Shown here: piece after piece, positions 7,129 through 10,950 of the stretch
How positions within the stretch are numbered: the stretch's first letter is position 1
How the letters are laid out: every line of letters begins with the position of its first letter
From: Bacillota bacterium
GTDB lineage: Bacteria > Bacillota > Clostridia > Lachnospirales > Lachnospiraceae
NCBI GenBank assembly: GCA_023398615.1
Contig: JAEWSD010000029.1
Span: forward strand, 1 to 10,950
Length of the DNA: 10,950 nt
Direction: 5' to 3'
Translations under genes and position numbers: made by a program
Notes under the pieces: model-generated
Databases searched by the model: none
What the model was told of the DNA's origin: nothing
The model's input: the letters and a program-made list of their open reading frames with translations, nothing else

Positions 7129-8064
7129 TTAAAATAAATCTTTTTTTCTGAAAATTAACGCGACAATCAAGGATATCAAAAATGTCACTCCTACCACCGT
7201 AATAAAGCCGAAGTTCCAGGTGCTTCCCGGTATCCCTCCGACATTCATGCCGAAAAAGCTTGCGATCATAGTGGGGATTGCCATAACGATTGTTACCGTT
7301 GCGAGGAATTTCATAACAATATTAAGGTTGTTTGATATGACGGAAGCAAATGCGTCCATAGTCCCGCTAAGAATCCCGCTGTATATATTAGACATCTCAA
7401 TTGCCTGCTTGTTCTCGATAATAACATCCTCCAGCAGCTCCGTATCCTCCGGATACTGCTTAATGTTATCGATTTTTAACATTTTCTCAAGAACCACCTC
7501 GTTGGAACGCAGGGAGGTGGTAAAGTAAACCAGGCTCTTTTCCAGTTCAAGAAGATCGATCAGCTCGCGGTTCCTGGTAGAAATATGCAGCTTATGTTCG
7601 ATTTCTTCACTTTTCCTGTCAATAATCCGCAGGTACTGGAGAAAAACGGTTGCATTCTTATAAAGAATCTGAAGAATAAATCTTGTCTTCTTAAACGTAA
7701 AAAAGTCCCTTACACGTCCGTCCATAAAGCTCTTTAAAACCTTTGTCTCTTCCAGACAGATCGTTACGATAACATCCTTCGATATTACGATACCTAACGG
7801 TATGGTTACATACCGGTCCTTATCGTTTCTTTCCTCCATAGTGGGGATATCAACCAGTATTAAGGTATAATCCTCCTCAACCTCAATTCTGGACCTTTCC
7901 TCTTCATCCAAAGATGCTCTTAAGTGGTCAATATCAATCCGGCATGTTTCGGATATCTCCAATAATTCCGTCGCCGACGGATTCGTCATGGCAACCCAGC
8001 ATCCCGGCTCAATCTCATTTATCTGACGAATTCCGTCATCAAATGTTTTTAAAATTTCAATCAT
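7129..8064 (-). CDS. corA: CorA family divalent cation (magnesium) transporter
   Basis: The 311-residue protein has a long cytoplasmic N-terminal domain (about 1-245) of mixed strands and helices, including the acidic LDEEERSRIEVEEDYTLILVD region, followed by two C-terminal membrane helices (about 250-271 and 283-305). The GMN signature that forms the selectivity loop is present at 272-274, directly after the first helix, and the protein ends in the basic RKKDLF tail. Length and layout are normal for CorA, which forms a pentameric channel for Mg2+ and sometimes Co2+ or Ni2+. The ATG follows AAGGAG with 7 nt spacing. That box partly lies in a perfect hairpin, and a perfect consensus promoter sits about 170 nt upstream, so expression is likely regulated through the leader. 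It is the first gene of the run continuing into the rhomboid-like and permease genes; the next gene starts 45 bp after its stop. Confidence 0.94.
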   Translation of the reverse strand: MIEILKTFDDGIRQINEIEPGCWVAMTNPSATELLEISETCRIDIDHLRASLDEEERSRIEVEEDYTLILVDIPTMEERNDKDRYVTIPLGIVISKDVIVTICLEETKVLKSFMDGRVRDFFTFKKTRFILQILYKNATVFLQYLRIIDRKSEEIEHKLHISTRNRELIDLLELEKSLVYFTTSLRSNEVVLEKMLKIDNIKQYPEDTELLEDVIIENKQAIEMSNIYSGILSGTMDAFASVISNNLNIVMKFLATVTIVMAIPTMIASFFGMNVGGIPGSTWNFGFITVVGVTFLISLIVALIFRKKDLF

Positions 8065-8235
8065 GCTTCCACTCCTTCTACTGCATCCGGGCAGTAGAAG
8101 AACATATCTATCTAAACTGCCAGGCTGCAGTGTTTTATTCTGTTTTCAGACCGTCGATCATAACTACTGGGCCCCGCTTCCATTACGTTCACATCCTTTC
8201 ACGTTTCAACCTGTGATACGGTTATTTTTATTGTA
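8065..8235 (-). promoter_or_regulatory. Long structured 5' leader of corA, candidate regulatory RNA
   Basis: From the predicted transcription start near 8235 the leader runs about 170 nt to the corA ATG. It contains several potential pairings built on the same short sequence: the ribosome-binding-site hairpin (8075-8100), a 5-bp ACTGC/GCAGT stem with a 6-nt loop (8116-8131), and an upstream CAGTAG (8164-8169) able to pair with the CTACTG inside the 5' arm of the terminal hairpin. These are mutually exclusive, as in a switch. I do not recognise a known riboswitch; the M-box core is not present in order. Its reality as a sensor is unproven. Confidence 0.45.
8075..8100 (-). promoter_or_regulatory. 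Perfect 10-bp hairpin overlapping the corA Shine-Dalgarno sequence
   Basis: On the minus strand CTTCTACTGC (8100-8091) and GCAGTAGAAG (8084-8075) are perfect reverse complements around the 6-nt loop CCGGAT. The 3' arm includes the first three bases of the AAGGAG ribosome binding site (8077-8072), so folding would hide half of it. No U-tract follows, so this is not an intrinsic terminator. A translational control role is an inference from geometry. Confidence 0.7.
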
Positions 8236-8241
8236 CACTTA

Positions 8242-8270
8242 ATTATATGTTCTCAATCAGCCTTTGTCAA
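8242..8270 (-). promoter_or_regulatory. Perfect consensus sigma-A promoter for corA
   Basis: On the minus strand TTGACA (8265-8270) and TATAAT (8242-8247) are both exact consensus and are separated by exactly 17 bp (8248-8264). Transcription should begin near 8235. Such a strong promoter fits a gene controlled mainly after initiation, through its leader. Confidence 0.88.
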
Positions 8271-8343
8271 ATAAAAAACATATAATGGAATGTCAATTTG
8301 ATTGCTTTCCGTCAGTCAAAAACGGTGGAACTGCATAAATATA

Positions 8344-8389
8344 GTCTAAATAACTCATGGATACCTGTTCCGTCACAAGTTATTTAGAC
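8344..8389. repeat. Perfect 12-bp inverted repeat between lysM gene and corA
   Basis: GTCTAAATAACT (8344-8355) and AGTTATTTAGAC (8378-8389) are exact reverse complements around a 22-nt spacer. It lies 43 bp after the stop codon of the LysM gene and upstream of the corA promoter. It is AT-rich and no run of Ts follows on either strand, so it is a poor intrinsic terminator. A 7-bp pair, AACGGTG (8321-8327) and CACCGTT (8427-8433), brackets it and extends the symmetry. It could stabilise the 3' end of the LysM mRNA or bind a protein. Confidence 0.65.
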
Positions 8390-8431
8390 CGGCTTTCAAT
8401 GTATCATTTATTTTTCGCAGGTAAAGCACCG

Positions 8432-8773
8432 TTACTCTTCAAAGGTCGGTATTTGTATGATCATTCCGGGCTGGAGAGTCACATCATCCAGATTATTGAA
8501 CTGTTGCAATTCATCAAGGCTAATACCGAACTTTTCCAATATACTTTCTAACGTATCATTCTCTTCGACCATATAAGGCGCCGTATCACCGTATATAATC
8601 GGCTGTACTACGGGAACACGTAATTCATCACCCACCTGAAGGCTGTACACTTCAACATAGGGATTCGCCTTTAACAGCAAGGCGATCGGTGCGTTAAATC
8701 TTCTGCTGATACTATACAGGGTATCTCCCTGTTTAATAACATAACCCTTGCAATTATAGTTCGTACAATTCAT
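8432..8773 (-). CDS. Protein with two LysM domains, no signal peptide
   Basis: The 113-residue protein consists almost entirely of two LysM carbohydrate-binding domains. The first is about 11-54 (GYVIKQGDTLYSISRRFN to VGDELRVP) and the second about 67-110 (PYMVEENDTLESILEKFG to PGMIIQIP). LysM domains bind the N-acetylglucosamine backbone of peptidoglycan. A short N-terminus with two cysteines (C3 and C8) precedes them, and there is no signal peptide or membrane anchor. In spore formers this arrangement is known for coat or cortex-associated proteins made inside the mother cell, which is a possible role here, not a demonstrated one. I chose the ATG at 8771-8773; a TTG three codons upstream (8782) is closer to the AGGA box (3 nt, versus 12 nt for the ATG), so the exact start is uncertain. 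It is transcribed alone and ends before the inverted repeat. Confidence 0.9.
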   Translation of the reverse strand: MNCTNYNCKGYVIKQGDTLYSISRRFNAPIALLLKANPYVEVYSLQVGDELRVPVVQPIIYGDTAPYMVEENDTLESILEKFGISLDELQQFNNLDDVTLQPGMIIQIPTFEE

Positions 8774-8831
8774 TCTGACCAACTTTCCTAAAGCTGGAAT
8801 AATACCGGTTTACAGGCTTAATCCATGCTTA

Positions 8832-8860
8832 ATTATGAAAATATACTATATTATATTCAA
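8832..8860 (-). promoter_or_regulatory. Promoter of the LysM gene
   Basis: On the minus strand TTGAAT (8855-8860) and CATAAT (8832-8837) are spaced by 17 bp, a fair sigma-A promoter. The same bases also resemble a sporulation sigma-E site: GAATATA (8852-8858), a 14-bp spacer, then CATAATTA. Sequence alone cannot decide between them. The start would lie near 8825, about 50 nt before the ATG. Confidence 0.5.
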
Positions 8861-8925
8861 AGCCCCTCTTCTGGTTCCATTCTTTTTTATTTCCGTTTTT
8901 TTAAATTCATGTCAAAATTATTATA

Positions 8926-8954
8926 TTGAACTTCCAGTTTATGTGTCGTATAAT
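8926..8954 (+). promoter_or_regulatory. Sigma-A type promoter towards the activase gene
   Basis: TTGAAC (8926-8931) and a perfect TATAAT (8949-8954) are separated by 17 bp. Transcription would begin near 8961, giving a leader of about 180 nt before the activase ATG. It points away from the LysM promoter in the same 367-bp gene-free interval. Confidence 0.6.
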
Positions 8955-9034
8955 ACTACGTGATTGTTAACCTAATTTGGTGTAAAATATGTTCACGGAT
9001 AATTTTATCATTTTAAAATAGATTTTTACAGATT

Positions 9035-9065
9035 TAGACACATTTTAGCATAACAGCGATATAAT
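9035..9065 (+). promoter_or_regulatory. Possible second promoter of the activase gene
   Basis: A perfect TATAAT (9060-9065) has TAGACA (9035-9040) upstream, but the 19-bp spacer is longer than usual. The start would lie near 9072, about 70 nt before the ATG. This is weaker evidence than the promoter at 8926-8954. Confidence 0.35.
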
Positions 9066-9126
9066 GAAACGATATCTGAACTCAATATCCGGATATTATC
9101 ATATGATTACAGTAAGGGGGAAGCCT

Positions 9127-9144
9127 TTGGGCGAAAATATATGA
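9127..9144 (+). other. Five-codon TTG mini-ORF overlapping the activase start
   Basis: AAGGGGG (9114-9120) can pair with the whole anti-Shine-Dalgarno sequence with one G-U wobble. It lies 6 nt before a TTG that opens the frame TTG GGC GAA AAT ATA TGA. The TGA (9142-9144) overlaps the activase ATG (9141-9143) as ATGA. The real ATG is 20 nt from this site, too far for ordinary initiation, so translation of the mini-ORF with re-initiation is plausible. A one-base assembly error is the main alternative. Confidence 0.4.
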
Positions 9145-10950
9145 CAGATAATAAAACATTTACTTTAGGCATTGATATCGGCTCTACTACGGTAAAAGTT
9201 GCAATATTAGATGGAGATAAAGAGATACTGTACTCAGAGTATGAACGTCATTTTGCCAATATACAGGAAACTTTGGCCAAATTGATAAGCAACGCCCGGG
9301 AGAAACTGGGGAATATTGAGGTGGCGCCAATGATTACCGGCTCCGGCGGGCTCACCATATCAAAGCATCTAGAGGTGCCTTTTGTGCAGGAAGTCGTTGC
9401 GGTATCCACGGCACTGCAGGATTATGCACCGCAGACAGATGTTGCAATCGAGCTGGGAGGCGAGGATGCAAAGATTATATACTTTACAAACGGAATCGAC
9501 CAGAGAATGAACGGGATCTGCGCGGGCGGCACCGGCTCCTTCATCGACCAGATGGCCAGCCTTCTGAAAACCGATGCGGCAGGCATTAACGAATATGCAA
9601 AGGATTATAAGGCAGTCTATCCGATCGCGGCCAGATGCGGTGTATTTGCAAAATCGGACATACAGCCGTTAATTAACGAGGGGGCAACAAAACCGGATTT
9701 GTCCGCATCCATATTCCAGGCAGTCGTAAACCAGACGATCAGCGGCCTTGCCTGCGGAAAACCAATCAGAGGGAATGTAGCTTTCCTGGGCGGACCGCTC
9801 CACTTCCTTACCGAGTTAAGAACAGCATTTATACGGACCCTGCACCTGACGGAGGAACAGGTCATAGCTCCTTCCAACTCGCATCTGTTTGCGGCAATCG
9901 GAGCGGCCATGAGCTCGGCTTATCAGTCCGTGACCTCTCTTGAATACTTAAACTCCAAGCTTTCTTCCGGAATTAAAATGGAATTTGAAGTAAACCGGAT
10001 GACTCCCCTGTTTCAAGACGAACAGGATTATGGGAAATTTAAAACCAGGCATTCCTTACATTCCGTTGTAAAGGGGGATTTAAGTACATATGAAGGTGAC
10101 TGCTTCCTCGGAATTGATGCCGGCTCCACTACAACAAAGGTCGCTGTCGTCGGCGAGGACGGTTCCCTGCTGTACTCTTTCTACAGCAGTAATAACGGAA
10201 GCCCGTTAAAAACCGCGATAAAATCCATCAAAGAGGTCTATTCGATACTGCCGGAAAGCGCCCGTATCGTACGTTCCTGCTCAACAGGCTACGGAGAAGC
10301 CCTGATAAAGGCCGCCCTGCTGTTGGATGAGGGGGAAGTCGAAACTGTCGCACATTATTATGCCGCCGCTTTCTTTGAACCAAAGGTAGACTGCATCCTG
10401 GATATCGGCGGCCAGGATATGAAATGCATTAAGATCAAAAACAATTCGGTCGACAGTGTACAGCTCAATGAAGCATGCTCCTCCGGCTGCGGTTCCTTCA
10501 TCGAAACCTTTGCCAAATCATTAAACTATGAGGTTGCCGACTTTGCCAGGGTTGCCCTGTTTGCGGCCAATCCCATAGACCTTGGCTCCCGCTGTACCGT
10601 ATTTATGAATTCAAAGGTAAAGCAGGCGCAGAAAGAGGGGGCAAGTGTTGCCGATATATCGGCCGGTCTTGCTTACTCCGTCATTAAGAATGCAATCTAT
10701 AAAGTTATTAAAATTACCGATCCCAAAGACCTGGGTGAAAATATCGTGGTGCAGGGCGGAACCTTCTATAACGATGCCGTCCTTCGCAGCTTCGAGCTTC
10801 TTGCCGGATGCGAAGCGGTACGGCCGGATATTGCGGGAATCATGGGCGCCTTCGGTGCGGCCCTGATCGCAAGGGAGCATTACAATGGCGAAGAATCCAC
10901 AATGCTTTCCATCGAAAAGATTAACTCGCTTAAGGTTGAAACCTCTATGG
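9141..10950 (+). CDS. Tandem acyl-CoA dehydratase activase (BcrAD/BadFG/HgdC type), N-terminal part
   Basis: The frame is open for 603 codons and runs off the window. It holds two ASKHA-fold ATPase domains of the 2-hydroxyacyl-CoA dehydratase activator family. Domain 1 starts with the phosphate loop LGIDIGSTTVKVA (residues 9-21); domain 2 repeats it as LGIDAGSTTTKVA (323-335). Each has a cysteine pair 39 residues apart that should ligate a [4Fe-4S] cluster between subunits: C127 and C166, then C446 and C485, within CAGGTGSFID / RCGVFAKSD and CSSGCGSFIE / RCTVFMNSK. In HgdC such domains use ATP to drive an electron into the dehydratase. Proteins with two such domains are usually about 1400 residues, with DUF2229 and a dehydratase-like region after them; those parts would lie outside the window. 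The substrate of this long form is unknown. The long spacing between ribosome binding site and ATG is odd. Confidence 0.94.
   Translation, partial: MTDNKTFTLGIDIGSTTVKVAILDGDKEILYSEYERHFANIQETLAKLISNAREKLGNIEVAPMITGSGGLTISKHLEVPFVQEVVAVSTALQDYAPQTDVAIELGGEDAKIIYFTNGIDQRMNGICAGGTGSFIDQMASLLKTDAAGINEYAKDYKAVYPIAARCGVFAKSDIQPLINEGATKPDLSASIFQAVVNQTISGLACGKPIRGNVAFLGGPLHFLTELRTAFIRTLHLTEEQVIAPSNSHLFAAIGAAMSSAYQSVTSLEYLNSKLSSGIKMEFEVNRMTPLFQDEQDYGKFKTRHSLHSVVKGDLSTYEGDCFLGIDAGSTTTKVAVVGEDGSLLYSFYSSNNGSPLKTAIKSIKEVYSILPESARIVRSCSTGYGEALIKAALLLDEGEVETVAHYYAAAFFEPKVDCILDIGGQDMKCIKIKNNSVDSVQLNEACSSGCGSFIETFAKSLNYEVADFARVALFAANPIDLGSRCTVFMNSKVKQAQKEGASVADISAGLAYSVIKNAIYKVIKITDPKDLGENIVVQGGTFYNDAVLRSFELLAGCEAVRPDIAGIMGAFGAALIAREHYNGEESTMLSIEKINSLKVETSM

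Noticed and set aside
8065..8130. M-box (Mg2+) riboswitch in the corA leader, suggested by GATAGATATG followed by CTACTGCCC
   Set aside because: The conserved 5' part (GTTAGGTGAGGCTCC-like) is not upstream, and only about 26 nt separate the CTGCCC from the start codon, leaving no room for the rest of the M-box.
8281..8286. Plus-strand TATAAT between corA and the LysM gene
   Set aside because: The -35 position reads CAGCCT, and no plus-strand gene follows.
8291..8296. Second perfect TTGACA on the minus strand upstream of corA
   Set aside because: At 17 bp spacing the -10 would be TATTTG, a poor match. The promoter at 8242-8270 is far better.
8910..8915. TTGACA -35 on the minus strand upstream of the LysM gene
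   Set aside because: No acceptable -10 box lies 16-19 bp downstream.
9617..9910. 97-codon minus-strand frame inside the activase gene
   Set aside because: It lies opposite the conserved activase motifs around C166 and encodes nothing recognisable.

Overview
The window looks like a chromosomal segment of an anaerobic, spore-forming member of the Firmicutes, most likely Lachnospiraceae or a close clostridial relative. This is inferred from a clostridial-type L28, a GerW sporulation protein next to a DUF2953 protein, a tandem acyl-CoA dehydratase activase with oxygen-sensitive cluster motifs, strong AAGGAG-type ribosome binding sites and AT-rich consensus sigma-A promoters. No tRNA, rRNA, insertion sequence, phage gene or CRISPR array was seen.

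Minus strand, right to left. A two-LysM protein without a signal peptide (8432-8773) is followed by a gene-free stretch of 367 bp. That stretch holds a perfect 12-bp inverted repeat, a perfect consensus sigma-A promoter and a leader of about 170 nt. The leader ends in a hairpin overlapping the Shine-Dalgarno sequence of corA (7129-8064). CorA heads a tightly spaced run: a rhomboid-fold protein that appears to have lost its catalytic serine and carries a C-terminal zinc-binding tail (6226-7083), two ABC-2 type permeases (4990-6195 and 3737-4963), and a 475-residue soluble, probably all-helical protein of unknown function (2299-3726). No ABC ATPase is encoded in the window. No convincing internal promoter or terminator was seen in this run, so it may be one five-gene operon.

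A separate extended -10 promoter (2266-2274) probably drives a three-gene unit: a 105-residue unknown protein, a DUF2953 membrane protein and gerW. The last two overlap at a TAATG junction. The left edge holds the start of rpmB (L28) with its own promoter.

Plus strand, right side. From 9141 to the window end runs the N-terminal 603 codons of a very large protein with two tandem activase domains of the BcrAD/BadFG/HgdC type. Its strong ribosome binding site is 20 nt from the ATG but ideally placed for a five-codon TTG ORF whose stop overlaps that ATG. The 367-bp space between it and the LysM gene contains oppositely directed promoters.

The best candidates for something undescribed are the corA leader with its competing pairings, the corA / pseudo-rhomboid / twin-permease / helical-protein cluster, and the coupled mini-ORF before the activase gene.
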